Source: Hypnocyclicus thermotrophus
GTDB lineage: Bacteria; Fusobacteriota; Fusobacteriia; Fusobacteriales; Fusobacteriaceae
Assembly: GCF_004365575.1 (NCBI RefSeq)
Contig: NZ_SOBG01000010.1
Location: 1-64,000 of the forward strand
Direction of reading: 5' to 3'
Length of the DNA stretch: 64,000 bases
Part shown: positions 27,386-36,599 of the stretch, piece by piece
Position numbering within the stretch: the stretch's first letter is position 1
Layout of the letters: each line of letters begins with the position of its first letter
The notes under the pieces: generated by a model
Told to the model about the DNA's origin: nothing
Seen by the model: the letters and a program-made list of their open reading frames with translations, nothing else
Databases searched by the model: none
Program-made: the position numbers and the translations under genes

Positions 27386-28636
27386 ATGGAAACTTTAGCA
27401 TTAATACTCGCAGGTGGAAGAGGTTCAAGACTAGATATATTATCTGAAAAAAGAGTTAAACCAAGTGTGCCTTTTGCAGGTAAATTTAGAATAATTGATT
27501 TCACTCTAAGTAACTGTTCAAATTCTGGAATTTTTGATATTGGTATTCTTACTCAATATTTACCATTATCTCTTAATGAACATATTAGAGTAGGTAAACC
27601 TTGGGATTTTGATAGAAGAGATGGAGGAGTTACTCTACTTCAACCACATTCTAAATGGTATAAAGGAACTGCTGATGCTGTAAAATTAAATATTGAATAT
27701 ATAAAAAGACAAAATTCAAAATATGTATTAATTTTATCAGGTGATCATATTTATAAAATGGATTATAGAAAACTTATTAATTTTCATAAAGAAAAAGGAG
27801 CAGATCTAACAATAAGTGTACAACCAGTACCTATCGAAGAAGCTAGTAGATTTGGAATACTAGAAGCAGATGAAAACAAAAAAATTCATAAATTTGTTGA
27901 AAAACCTGCTGAACCAAAATCAAATTTAGCATCTATGGGTATTTATGTATTTAATACAGATGTATTAATTAAAGCTCTTGAAACAACAGAAGCTGAAGAT
28001 CTTGATTTTGGAAAACATATTATTCCTAAACTTATTGAAAAATCAAATGTTTTTGCTTATGAGTTTAAAGACTATTGGAAAGATGTTGGTACTTATGATT
28101 CTTATTTAGAAGCTAACCTTGATTTAACAAATACTGTTGATAAAATAGAGCTTGATATGTATGACAAAAATTGGGTAATTCATACAAGAAGTGAGGAAAG
28201 ACCGGCTGTAAAATTTGGAACCAAAGCAAAAGTAACACAATCACTTATATCTAATGGATGTATCATAGCTGGAGAAGTGGATAGATGTGTATTTGGTCCT
28301 GGAGTTATTGTCAATCCTGGAGCAGTTGTCAAAAATGCTATTATTTTTAATGATACTGTTATAGAAGAAGGAACTATTATTGATGGGGCTATAATTGATA
28401 AAGAAGTAAAAATTGGTAAAAATTGTAAAATAGGGTTTGGAGAGGATTATTCAGCAAATAAAGAAAAACCACATTTATTAAGTAGTGGTTTAAACGTTCT
28501 TGGTAAAGGTGTTGAAGTACCTGATGGAACTGTAATAGAAAGAAATTGTAGAATATTTGGAAGAGTTAAAAGTAATGTGTTTGAAGCAAATAATAAATAT
28601 ATAAAAACTGGTAGTACTCTAAAAGTGGAGGAATAG
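27386..28636 (+). CDS. glgC: Glucose-1-phosphate adenylyltransferase
   Basis: Makes ADP-glucose for glycogen. It has 416 residues, with the nucleotidyltransferase opening LILAGGRGSRLDIL (about 6-19) and KPSVPFAGKFRIIDFTLSNC (about 26-45). The ADP-glucose site is in the FVEKPAEP region (about 171-178) and KDYWKDVGTYDSY. The C-terminal left-handed beta-helix carries repeated hexapeptides (about 290-400). AAGGGGG precedes the start. It is followed two bases after its stop by glgA, so the two are in one transcript. No glgB or glgP is visible. Confidence 0.96.
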   Translation: METLALILAGGRGSRLDILSEKRVKPSVPFAGKFRIIDFTLSNCSNSGIFDIGILTQYLPLSLNEHIRVGKPWDFDRRDGGVTLLQPHSKWYKGTADAVKLNIEYIKRQNSKYVLILSGDHIYKMDYRKLINFHKEKGADLTISVQPVPIEEASRFGILEADENKKIHKFVEKPAEPKSNLASMGIYVFNTDVLIKALETTEAEDLDFGKHIIPKLIEKSNVFAYEFKDYWKDVGTYDSYLEANLDLTNTVDKIELDMYDKNWVIHTRSEERPAVKFGTKAKVTQSLISNGCIIAGEVDRCVFGPGVIVNPGAVVKNAIIFNDTVIEEGTIIDGAIIDKEVKIGKNCKIGFGEDYSANKEKPHLLSSGLNVLGKGVEVPDGTVIERNCRIFGRVKSNVFEANNKYIKTGSTLKVEE

Positions 28637-28638
28637 TT

Positions 28639-30036
28639 ATGAAACATTTAAAAATATTATTTTTATCTTCTGAACTTTATCCATTAATAAAAACTGGTGG
28701 CCTTGCAGATGTAGCTTTTGCACTTCCTAAAGCATTAAAAAAAAGAGGTCATGATATACGTGTAATTTTACCAAAATATAAATTATTAAACAGTAAATAC
28801 ATCTCAAAAGCAAAATTTATAACTAAAATAGAATTTAAAGATGAAATATTTAATATATTAAAAATAGAACTAGAAGGATTACCAATTTATCTTATTGAAA
28901 ATAGAGCTTTTTTTGAAAGAGATACACTTTATGAAAATGAAGATAGAGATTTCCAATTTGCAATATATAATGAAATTGCATTAAGGTTTATAAAAGAAAT
29001 AAATTTTAAAGTTAATATTATTCACTGTAATGATTGGCATACTGGTGTATTACCATATTTTTTAAATACTAAATTTAAAAATGATAAATTTTATCAAAAT
29101 ATAAAAACTGTTTATTCAATACATAATTTAAGATTCCAAGGAGTATTTAGTTCTAGTATATTTAATTATTTAGATTATCCTACTCCTAATCATGAAATTA
29201 ACTTTATGAAAATGGGAATTAAATATGCTGATAAAATAAATACTGTTAGCAAAACATATGCTGAAGAAATAAAAACTGATTTCTTTGGTGAAGGATTAAA
29301 TTATGAATTACTCGCTAGAGAAAAAGATTTATATGGTATAGTAAATGGTATTGATACAGATGTATTTAATCCTGAAACAGATAAACATATTTATTTTAAT
29401 TATAATAAAAAAAGTTTTAATAAAAAATATAAGAATAAAGAAAAACTTCAAAAAGAATTAAAATTACCTCAAAATAAAGATATACCTTTAATTGGAATAG
29501 TTTCTAGACTTACTTCTCAAAAAGGCTTAGATTTAATTGAATGTATAATTGAAGAACTTATCCAAACTGAAAATTTTCAAATGGTTGTATTAGGTACTGG
29601 AGAAAGCCGATATGAAGAATTGTTCTTAGAACTTCGCCATAAATACCCCGAAAAAATAGCTACAGTTATTGGTTATAATGCTGAATTGGCTAATAAAATT
29701 TATGCTGGTAGCGATATGTTTTTGATGCCTTCGCTATTTGAACCATGTGGCCTTGGACAACTAATAGCTCTAAGATATGGAACTATACCAATTGTTAGAG
29801 AAACTGGTGGTCTTAATGATACAGTTAAAGCATATAATGAATTTACGGGAGAAGGAAATGGTTTTTCATTTACTCATTATAATGCACATGATATGATGTA
29901 TACTATTAGAAGAGCAATAAAATTTTATAACGATAAAAAAGTATGGAATACTCTTGTAGAAAGAGCATTATCTGGAGATTATTCATGGAATGCTTCTGCA
30001 AAAGAATATGAAGATTTATATAAATCATTAATTTAA
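28639..30036 (+). CDS. glgA: Glycogen synthase (ADP-glucose)
   Basis: A GT5 glycosyltransferase of 465 residues. The N-terminal ADP-glucose site KTGGLADV is at about 18-25 and NDWHTG near 131. The C-terminal Rossmann half has VSRLTSQKGLDLI and the nucleotide-binding PSLFEPCGLGQLIALRYG (about 364-381) with RETGGLNDTV. The ribosome-binding site GTGGAGGAAT lies inside the end of glgC. With glgC it forms a minimal glycogen-synthesis operon ended by a strong terminator. Confidence 0.96.
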   Translation: MKHLKILFLSSELYPLIKTGGLADVAFALPKALKKRGHDIRVILPKYKLLNSKYISKAKFITKIEFKDEIFNILKIELEGLPIYLIENRAFFERDTLYENEDRDFQFAIYNEIALRFIKEINFKVNIIHCNDWHTGVLPYFLNTKFKNDKFYQNIKTVYSIHNLRFQGVFSSSIFNYLDYPTPNHEINFMKMGIKYADKINTVSKTYAEEIKTDFFGEGLNYELLAREKDLYGIVNGIDTDVFNPETDKHIYFNYNKKSFNKKYKNKEKLQKELKLPQNKDIPLIGIVSRLTSQKGLDLIECIIEELIQTENFQMVVLGTGESRYEELFLELRHKYPEKIATVIGYNAELANKIYAGSDMFLMPSLFEPCGLGQLIALRYGTIPIVRETGGLNDTVKAYNEFTGEGNGFSFTHYNAHDMMYTIRRAIKFYNDKKVWNTLVERALSGDYSWNASAKEYEDLYKSLI

Positions 30037-30038
30037 AT

Positions 30039-30072
30039 AAAAAGCTGTCGAAATTAATCGACAGCTTTTTAT
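30039..30072. terminator. Terminator between glgA and the flavodiiron gene
   Basis: AAAAAGCTGTCG, eight-base loop, CGACAGCTTTTT. A perfect 12-bp stem with T-runs on both strands, between convergent genes. Confidence 0.9.
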
Positions 30073-30094
30073 TTTTTTGACTTTTTGTATTTTT

Positions 30095-31297
30095 CTAATT
30101 TTCTTCTTTTATTTTATTTGCCATTTCTATAGCTATTTGTTCTAATTTTTCAAAATCTTCTATTTTTGGTGAACAGAATACATCATGAGGTTCTCCTACT
30201 AATTCTATCCCTTTAGAATTTTCTGCAAATTCTTTTATTCCTTTCATTCCGCCACCACTCCAAGCATAAGTACCAAAAGCAGATACATATCTATTTTTTA
30301 ATCCATATAATTTTAATTTTGACAATAAAGCTTCTATTGCTGGATAAGTAGATGTATTGTACGCACATGATCCTATTATTAAGCCTTTATATCTCCATAT
30401 TTCACTTAAAATATATGATTGATGAGTCTTAGATGCATCAAATACTTTTATATTTCTTATTCCTTCTTCTGCAAGTTTTCTAGCTATTATATTTGCAGAT
30501 TTTGCAGTATTTCCATACATAGTTCCATATACAACAACTACTCCTTTATCTTCTGGCTCCAATCTACTCCATTTATCATATTTACTTATTATATTTTTTA
30601 TTTCATCACGCCAGATTGGTCCATGTGAAGGACAAATATATTCAAATTCTAAATTAGCAAGCTTTTTTAATGCCATTTGTACTTGCATACCATACTTCCC
30701 TACTATATTTGAATAATATCTTCTCATTTCATCTTCATAAAAATCTATATTTAATTCATAATCAAATACTCCTCCATCAAGTGCTCCAAAACTTCCGAAA
30801 GCATCATTTGAAAAAAGTATTTTATCAGTTTTATCATAAGTAATCATTGATTCTGGCCAATGAACCATTGGAATCATAGCAAAAGTAAGTTTATGTTTAC
30901 CTAAACTTAATTCTTCTCCCTCTTTTATTTCTAAAAGATTATTTTCAATATTATAAAAACCTTTTAATAATCCTATTGTTTTTTTATTTCCAACTATTTT
31001 TATATTTGGATATCTAAAAATTAATTGTTCTATAGCTCCAGAATGATCGGGTTCCATATGATTAACTATTAAATAATCAATATTTTTACCATCTAATATT
31101 TCTTCTATTTTTTGCAAATATGCTCCATGTGTACTAAATTCTACAGTATCTATTATAGCTACTTTTTCATCTTTAATACAATAAGAATTATATGAAACAC
31201 CTTTATCTAAAGGCCACATATTTTCAAATCTGTCACTTCTTCTATCATTTGTCCCTATCCAATATACTGTGTCACTTATTTTCACAATATTATGCAT
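30095..31297 (-). CDS. Flavodiiron protein (A-type flavoprotein)
   Basis: Soluble oxygen- or NO-reducing enzyme of 400 residues. The N-terminal metallo-beta-lactamase-like domain carries the diiron ligands in NHMEPDHSGA (about 79-88), in the MVHWPESM segment (about 148) and in CPSHGPIW (about 226-233). The C-terminal flavodoxin domain (about 255-395) has the FMN loop VYGTMYGNTAKSA. It probably receives electrons from rubredoxin or a related carrier, not encoded nearby. It detoxifies oxygen in anaerobes, consistent with the hydrogenase a few kilobases away. AAGGAGG lies upstream of the start. It is monocistronic. Confidence 0.93.
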   Translation of the reverse strand: MHNIVKISDTVYWIGTNDRRSDRFENMWPLDKGVSYNSYCIKDEKVAIIDTVEFSTHGAYLQKIEEILDGKNIDYLIVNHMEPDHSGAIEQLIFRYPNIKIVGNKKTIGLLKGFYNIENNLLEIKEGEELSLGKHKLTFAMIPMVHWPESMITYDKTDKILFSNDAFGSFGALDGGVFDYELNIDFYEDEMRRYYSNIVGKYGMQVQMALKKLANLEFEYICPSHGPIWRDEIKNIISKYDKWSRLEPEDKGVVVVYGTMYGNTAKSANIIARKLAEEGIRNIKVFDASKTHQSYILSEIWRYKGLIIGSCAYNTSTYPAIEALLSKLKLYGLKNRYVSAFGTYAWSGGGMKGIKEFAENSKGIELVGEPHDVFCSPKIEDFEKLEQIAIEMANKIKEEN

Positions 31298-31345
31298 TTA
31301 ATTATTCCTCCTTAAAAGATAAATTCAAATTATTTTTTATTTGTA

Positions 31346-31374
31346 ATAATATCATTTTTGATATAATTTTACAA
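31346..31374 (-). promoter_or_regulatory. Promoter of the flavodiiron gene
   Basis: Minus-strand TTGTAA (31369-31374), 17-base spacer, TATTAT (31346-31351), preceded by TGA as an extended -10. It lies about 50 bases before the start codon. Confidence 0.65.
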
Positions 31375-31596
31375 CTGTTTTATTAAAATTAACTTCCCTT
31401 ATTTTTAATAAAATTTTAATTTATTATTTTTATTATTTTATGATATAATTATACCTATAAAAATAATATATTTCAATAATTAATTATTATTTTAACAAAT
31501 TAATGTCTATTTAATAATTATATCAAAAAACTCATTTTAATTAAAGAAAAAAATAATTAAAACATTAAATACACATATTATACAAGGAGTGATAAA

Positions 31597-32460
31597 ATGA
31601 ATCCTGTTTTTTTAAGATTAGGTCCTTTAGAAATACGATACTACGGTCTTATGTACGCATTATCATTTATTATTGGATTAAAATTGGCTAAGATTAGTGC
31701 TAAAGAAAAAAATATAAGTGAAGAATTTATTGAAAAATATGTAATGAATGCAATAATTGCTGGCCTTATTGGTGGTAGACTTTACTATGTTATTTTCAAC
31801 TATAAATATTATTTTAAATATCCATTAGAAATTCCAGCTGTTTGGCATGGTGGAATGGCTATACATGGCGCTATTATTTTTGGTTTTTTATGGTCTATTG
31901 TTTTTGCTAAACTTCATAAAGTTAATTTTTGGATTTTTACTGACATCGCTTCTCCTTTACTTATTTTAGGTCAAGCTATTGGTAGATTTGGTAATTTTAT
32001 GAATGGGGAAATACATGGCGTTCCTACTTTTACACCATTAAGAATAATATTTTCTATAAAACCTAAATTTTATGAATGGTATAATTACTACAATTCATTA
32101 TCTTTAAGTGAACAAATGAATTATAAAGAAATTGTTCCGTGGGGAATAGTCTTTCCAAATAATTCACCTGCTGGAATGGAATTCCCAAATACAGCAGTGC
32201 ATCCAGCTATGCTTTACGAACTTGTTTTAAATTTTTTAGCATTTTTATCTCTTTGGTTTTTCTTTAAAAAGAAAAATTATAAGCCTGGAGTGTTAACAGG
32301 AATTTACATCATAGAATATTCATTAATCAGAATTTTTGTAAGTTTCTTTAGAGCAGAAGATCTTATGTTTTTTGACTTTAGAGCTCCACATGTCATTAGT
32401 TTTATATTAATTATTTTTGCTACTATTTTAATAATAACAAAATCTAAAAAAATAAAATAA
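31597..32460 (+). CDS. lgt: Phosphatidylglycerol-prolipoprotein diacylglyceryl transferase
   Basis: Inner-membrane enzyme that adds diacylglycerol to lipoprotein cysteines. It has 287 residues and about seven hydrophobic segments. The Lgt signature GQAIGRFGNFMNGEIHG is at about 126-142, and the conserved histidine loop WHGGMAIHG at about 84-92. C-terminal residues VHPAMLYELV are also typical. AAGGAGTG precedes the start. The lipoproteins predicted in this window (25.2 and 61.0 kb) would be substrates. Confidence 0.95.
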   Translation: MNPVFLRLGPLEIRYYGLMYALSFIIGLKLAKISAKEKNISEEFIEKYVMNAIIAGLIGGRLYYVIFNYKYYFKYPLEIPAVWHGGMAIHGAIIFGFLWSIVFAKLHKVNFWIFTDIASPLLILGQAIGRFGNFMNGEIHGVPTFTPLRIIFSIKPKFYEWYNYYNSLSLSEQMNYKEIVPWGIVFPNNSPAGMEFPNTAVHPAMLYELVLNFLAFLSLWFFFKKKNYKPGVLTGIYIIEYSLIRIFVSFFRAEDLMFFDFRAPHVISFILIIFATILIITKSKKIK

Positions 32461-32504
32461 AAATAAAAAAATAGAACATTTAAATTGGCTATTTTCAAAA
32501 ATTA

Positions 32505-32541
32505 AAAAATCATTATTGTATTTTTACAATAATGATTTTTT
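32505..32541 (+). terminator. Terminator after lgt
   Basis: AAAAAATCATTATTGTA pairs with TACAATAATGATTTTTT over a five-base loop: a long perfect stem with a T-run. Confidence 0.85.
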
Positions 32542-32599
32542 AATATATAATATATAAGGGGAAATTTTTATTTTTTATATTAGAAAGGGGCTCTTAATC

Positions 32600-33904
32600 A
32601 TGACTAAAAAAACTCAAAATTTTTTTAATGAAATATTACTTTACTCTGGACAATATGCTTTATTTTATATTATTATGAATTTTAGTAAAGATGGTTTTAA
32701 ATATTTTAATGATACAGGACACACTATTTTGCTTTTAATATTAATTATTCAAACATTTTTTCTAGTATATTTTGGTAAAAAGCCTATTCCTCGTTTTCTA
32801 GGTAGTTTAATTGCACCCTTTTTTTACACTTTAGTTGAATTTAAAATAGATTATTCTTTTGTTTTTAATTTAGCACATCTATTTTTTTGGATATTTTCTA
32901 TAATTATCGGTAGTTTACAAGCAATACAATTAAATTTAAAAAATATTAAACATAAAAAATTAAATGAATTTTTTATAACCTTTATTAATATTACTATTTT
33001 TCTATTTATATATTTTTACTTTGATCTAAAGCTCGAATTATTAAAAGAATTAAATAATGGTGTTATTGATGAAAAAACATTTAGCTTAAAACTACAAATA
33101 AATTATTTTAATGAAAATTTGAAAATATTTTTGACTGATCCTGCTCATATTTATATTATAATTGGTGGTATTTTACTTGCGATTTCTATCGCTTTTGGAA
33201 GAATAAAAATTCTTAAATTAAATGAAAAAATTAAATACTTATTTGGAATTTATGTAGATTCTAATATTAGAGATAAAATTTTAGAAGATGGTAAAGGCAT
33301 TTCTGAAAAATTAGAAGCAACAATTTTATTTTCTGATATTCGAAATTTCACTAAAACTAGTGAAAGTGCTTCTCCTGAAAGTATAACCAAAATGCTTAAT
33401 TTATATTTTTCATATTGGTCAAATATAGCTAAAAAAAATAATGGAATTATTGATAAATATATTGGCGATGCTGTAATGATTGTTTTTAAAAGCAAAACTT
33501 CAGAAATAGATGCTGTAAAATCAGCTTTTGAAATGCTTGATTCTTTAGAAAACATTCAAAATATTTTAAAAAAAGAAAAATTACCAAAACTTGAAAATAT
33601 AGGTATTGGAATACATAAAGGTGAAGTTATTGCAGGTGATATTGGCGGAAATAATAGATTAAATTATACTTATATAGGTGATACTGTTAATATTGCATCT
33701 AGATTAGAAAGTTTATGTAAAAAATTTCAAAGCAATATAATTATTAGTAAAATTATTTTTGACTTACTTCCTTTTAAATATAAAAAATTATTTATTTATC
33801 ATAATAATAAAATTTTATTAAAAGGAAAAAAAGAAAAAATAAAAATTTGTTTGTATAAAATAATTAACTTATCATATCTTAAATATTATAACTGTTTTCA
33901 TTAA
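32600..33904 (+). CDS. Membrane-anchored class III adenylate cyclase
   Basis: A 434-residue protein with an N-terminal membrane domain of about six hydrophobic segments (to about residue 203), then a cyclase homology domain. Both metal aspartates are present: FSDIRNF (D246) and YIGDAVM (D290). The lysine before YIGD and the aspartate in TYIGDTVNIASRLE fit the adenine-recognising pair of adenylate rather than guanylate cyclases. GIGIHKGEVIAGDIGG is the other core motif. No HAMP linker is seen, so the sensor link is short. AAAGGGGC precedes the start. Monocistronic. A cAMP-CRP system in this host would fit the dyad upstream of yjjI. Confidence 0.88.
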   Translation: MTKKTQNFFNEILLYSGQYALFYIIMNFSKDGFKYFNDTGHTILLLILIIQTFFLVYFGKKPIPRFLGSLIAPFFYTLVEFKIDYSFVFNLAHLFFWIFSIIIGSLQAIQLNLKNIKHKKLNEFFITFINITIFLFIYFYFDLKLELLKELNNGVIDEKTFSLKLQINYFNENLKIFLTDPAHIYIIIGGILLAISIAFGRIKILKLNEKIKYLFGIYVDSNIRDKILEDGKGISEKLEATILFSDIRNFTKTSESASPESITKMLNLYFSYWSNIAKKNNGIIDKYIGDAVMIVFKSKTSEIDAVKSAFEMLDSLENIQNILKKEKLPKLENIGIGIHKGEVIAGDIGGNNRLNYTYIGDTVNIASRLESLCKKFQSNIIISKIIFDLLPFKYKKLFIYHNNKILLKGKKEKIKICLYKIINLSYLKYYNCFH

Positions 33905-34168
33905 ATTTTAAAAATCTAAAAATAAATATAGTATTCTCTATTCTTCTTATTTACATTAATTAATCCATTTTTATATTTAAATAAATTATTCTCATTTTTA
34001 GTTTTACAATTCTCCAATTACATTTTAAAATAAAATATTTCTTTATAAAAACTTATTTCAAAAATAATCCACATAAAAAATATTTGGTTTTTAAAAATAT
34101 TTTATAAAAATTATTTGGTATATTAGCTTAAAAAAATATTTAATTGTTTAAAGTTTTTTTTAACATTT
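33905..34168. other. AT-rich intergenic region before the hydrogenase promoter
   Basis: I see no coding frame with a ribosome-binding site and no structured RNA here. It contains A/T tracts and two ATTTGGT-containing stretches (near 34083 and 34121). The promoter and paired repeats are listed separately. Confidence 0.5.
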
Positions 34169-34255
34169 TTGTAAAAAAAATTTGATTTTCTATAATTTTA
34201 TGAGGTATAGTTTTAATGTAATTATTTTATTGTTTTAAAGTACTTTTTTTCACAA
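34143..34255 (+). promoter_or_regulatory. Promoter of the hydrogenase operon with flanking repeated element
   Basis: TTGTAA (34169-34174), 16 bases, TATAAT (34191-34196). Related sequences ATTGTTT(T)AAAGT..TTTTTTT.ACA flank it, one just upstream (34143-34164) and one in the predicted 5' leader (34229-34254). They are candidate binding sites for one regulator. Confidence 0.5.
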
Positions 34256-34287
34256 AAAAACATTGAATTATCAAGGAGGGATTCCAA

Positions 34288-34767
34288 TTGAAATGTACTA
34301 ATCAAGTAAAAGATAGTTGTTTTAGAGAGTTAAAAGACTTTATTGATTCTCTAGAAACTAAGAAAGGTGAATTAATTACCGTACTTCATAAAGCACAAGA
34401 GATTTTTGGTTATTTACCTGTAGAAGTTCAAGAATTCGTTAGTGAGGAATTGAATATTCCTTTATCTGAAGTATATGGCGTTATTAGTTTTTATTCATTT
34501 TTTACAACTACTCCAAAAGGCGAACATCCTATATCAGTATGTATGGGAACAGCTTGTTATGTTAATGGATCTGAAAAAATTTTAGATGAATTAAAAAGAG
34601 AACTTGGGATAAAAGTAGGAGAAACCACTCAAGATGGTAAGTTTTCTCTTGATGTATTAAGATGTGTAGGTGCTTGTGGAATGGCTCCTGTTATGTTAAT
34701 TGGTAAAAAAACCTATGGACGTGTGACAGCTGACGAGGTAAAAAATATATTAAAAGAATATAAATAA
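34288..34767 (+). CDS. hydC: NADH-linked [FeFe]-hydrogenase subunit, NuoE/HydC-like
   Basis: Thioredoxin-like [2Fe-2S] protein of 159 residues. The cluster cysteines are in CMGTACYVNG (about 91-100) and CVGACGMAP (about 131-139), the NuoE spacing. It is the small subunit of the trimeric hydrogenase. The start codon is TTG, chosen because AAGGAGGG lies eight bases before it and the next in-frame methionine would remove conserved sequence. It is first of three genes; the next start is 18 bases on. Confidence 0.92.
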   Translation: MKCTNQVKDSCFRELKDFIDSLETKKGELITVLHKAQEIFGYLPVEVQEFVSEELNIPLSEVYGVISFYSFFTTTPKGEHPISVCMGTACYVNGSEKILDELKRELGIKVGETTQDGKFSLDVLRCVGACGMAPVMLIGKKTYGRVTADEVKNILKEYK

Positions 34768-34785
34768 TCGTATCAGGAGGTTAAA

Positions 34786-36582
34786 ATGCTAAAAACAATA
34801 GAAGATTTAAAACAAATTAAAAATAAATTTTTAGAAAAAAATAATGAAAAAATCCAAATAAAAGTATCTATGGCTACATGTGGTATTACAGCGGGCGCTG
34901 ATAGTATTTATGAATACTTTAAAGATGAAATTGATAGAATTAATAATAATAAAATAGTACTTATATCTACTGGTTGTATGGGGCTTTGCCATTCTGAACC
35001 TACTATAGAAGTTACTCTCCCTGGTCAAAAACCTGAAATTTATGGAAATGTAGATGTTAAAAAAGCTGAAAATATATTTAAAGATATTTTATATAAAAAA
35101 GTTAAAGAAAGTGATATTATTATAAGTTCTAAGCAAAAAAAAATAGTACTTCGAAATTGTGGATTTATGGATCCAGAGAATATTGATGATGCAATATCAA
35201 AAGATGCGTATTTTGCATTAAATAAAGTCCTTACTAATATGTCTCAAGAAGAGGTAATAAATGAAATCAAAAAATCAGGACTTAGAGGTAGAGGTGGAGG
35301 TGGATTCCCTACTGGATTAAAATGGGAGTTCGCTTATAAAAATAAAGCTAATAAAAAATATGTTGTCTGTAATGCTGACGAAGGTGACCCTGGTGCTTTT
35401 ATGGATAGATCTGTGCTTGAAGGTGACCCTCATTCAGTTCTTGAAGCAATGGCAATATGTGGGTATGCTATTGGTTCTGATGAAGGTATTATCTATATTA
35501 GAGCTGAATATCCTTTAGCTATTGAAAGATTGAAAATAGCTATAAAACAAGCTGAAGATTATGGACTTTTAGGAGAAAATATATTCGGTACCAATTTCAA
35601 GTTTAAAATCACTTTAAAATATGGAGCTGGTGCTTTTGTATGTGGTGAAGAAACTGCTCTTATTCATTCTATGGAAGGGAAAAGAGGAGAACCAACTTTA
35701 AAACCACCATTCCCTGCTGAAGCTGGATATTGGGAAAAACCTACAAATGTGAATAATGTTGAAACTTATGCTAATATTACTGCAATTATAAATAAAGGTT
35801 CTGACTGGTTTAGAAGCATTGGAACAGAAAAATCACCTGGAACAAAAGTATTTGCATTAGCTGGTAAAGTAAAAAATGTTGGACTTATAGAAGTACCAAT
35901 GGGAACAACTTTAAGAGACGTCATATTTGATATAGGTGGTGGAATAGTAGGAAATAAAGCTTTTAAAGCTGTACAAACTGGTGGCCCTTCTGGTGGATGT
36001 CTTACAAAAAATGAGCTTGATACTCCTATTGATTTTGATACATTAAAGGAACAAGGATCTATGATGGGATCTGGTGGAATGATAGTAATGGATGAAAACG
36101 ATTGTATGGTCGCCGTTGCTAAGTTTTATTTAGGCTTTACTGTAGATGAATCATGTGGAAAATGTACTCCTTGTAGAATAGGAAATAAAAGACTTTATGA
36201 AATTCTTGAAAAAATAACAGATGGAAAAGGCACTCTCAATGATTTAGATTTATTAAAAGACTTATCGAATACAATTAAAAGAGCATCACTTTGTGGGCTT
36301 GGGAAAACAGCCCCAAATCCAGTGCTTTCAACTTTAGATAAATTTTATGATGAATATGAAGCACATGTAAAAGATAAAAAATGTCCTGCAACTGTTTGTA
36401 CTAATTTAATTAAATTTACAATTACAGACAAATGTATTGGTTGTACAATGTGTGCTAAAGTGTGTCCAACAGATGCAATACTTGGTAGAGTAAAAGAAAA
36501 ACATTATATCTATCAAGAAAGATGTATCAAATGTGGTTCTTGTTATAACGCTTGTAGATTTAACGCAATTAAGAAAGCATAG
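34786..36582 (+). CDS. hydB: NADH-linked [FeFe]-hydrogenase subunit, NuoF/HydB-like flavoprotein
   Basis: NADH- and FMN-binding subunit of 598 residues. The N-terminal thioredoxin-like [2Fe-2S] domain has ATCGITAG and STGCMGLCHSEP. The NuoF core has the FMN/NADH loops GRGGGGFPTGLKWEF (about 167-181) and ADEGDPGAFMDRSVLEGDPH. CGKCTPCRIG (about 463-472) holds a [4Fe-4S] cluster. The C-terminus adds a two-cluster ferredoxin (CIGCTMCAKVCP and CIKCGSCYNACR), as in electron-bifurcating hydrogenases. AGGAGG precedes the start. Together with HydA and HydC it would couple NADH and ferredoxin to hydrogen. Bifurcation itself is inferred from architecture. Confidence 0.93.
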   Translation: MLKTIEDLKQIKNKFLEKNNEKIQIKVSMATCGITAGADSIYEYFKDEIDRINNNKIVLISTGCMGLCHSEPTIEVTLPGQKPEIYGNVDVKKAENIFKDILYKKVKESDIIISSKQKKIVLRNCGFMDPENIDDAISKDAYFALNKVLTNMSQEEVINEIKKSGLRGRGGGGFPTGLKWEFAYKNKANKKYVVCNADEGDPGAFMDRSVLEGDPHSVLEAMAICGYAIGSDEGIIYIRAEYPLAIERLKIAIKQAEDYGLLGENIFGTNFKFKITLKYGAGAFVCGEETALIHSMEGKRGEPTLKPPFPAEAGYWEKPTNVNNVETYANITAIINKGSDWFRSIGTEKSPGTKVFALAGKVKNVGLIEVPMGTTLRDVIFDIGGGIVGNKAFKAVQTGGPSGGCLTKNELDTPIDFDTLKEQGSMMGSGGMIVMDENDCMVAVAKFYLGFTVDESCGKCTPCRIGNKRLYEILEKITDGKGTLNDLDLLKDLSNTIKRASLCGLGKTAPNPVLSTLDKFYDEYEAHVKDKKCPATVCTNLIKFTITDKCIGCTMCAKVCPTDAILGRVKEKHYIYQERCIKCGSCYNACRFNAIKKA

Positions 36583-36599
36583 GAAACGGGAGGTAAGTA

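Noticed and set aside
34143-34287. Canonical Rex operator before the hydrogenase operon
   Set aside because: The halves TTGTTTA and TTAACA or TCACAA are not spaced as in the Rex consensus; kept only as an unexplained repeat.
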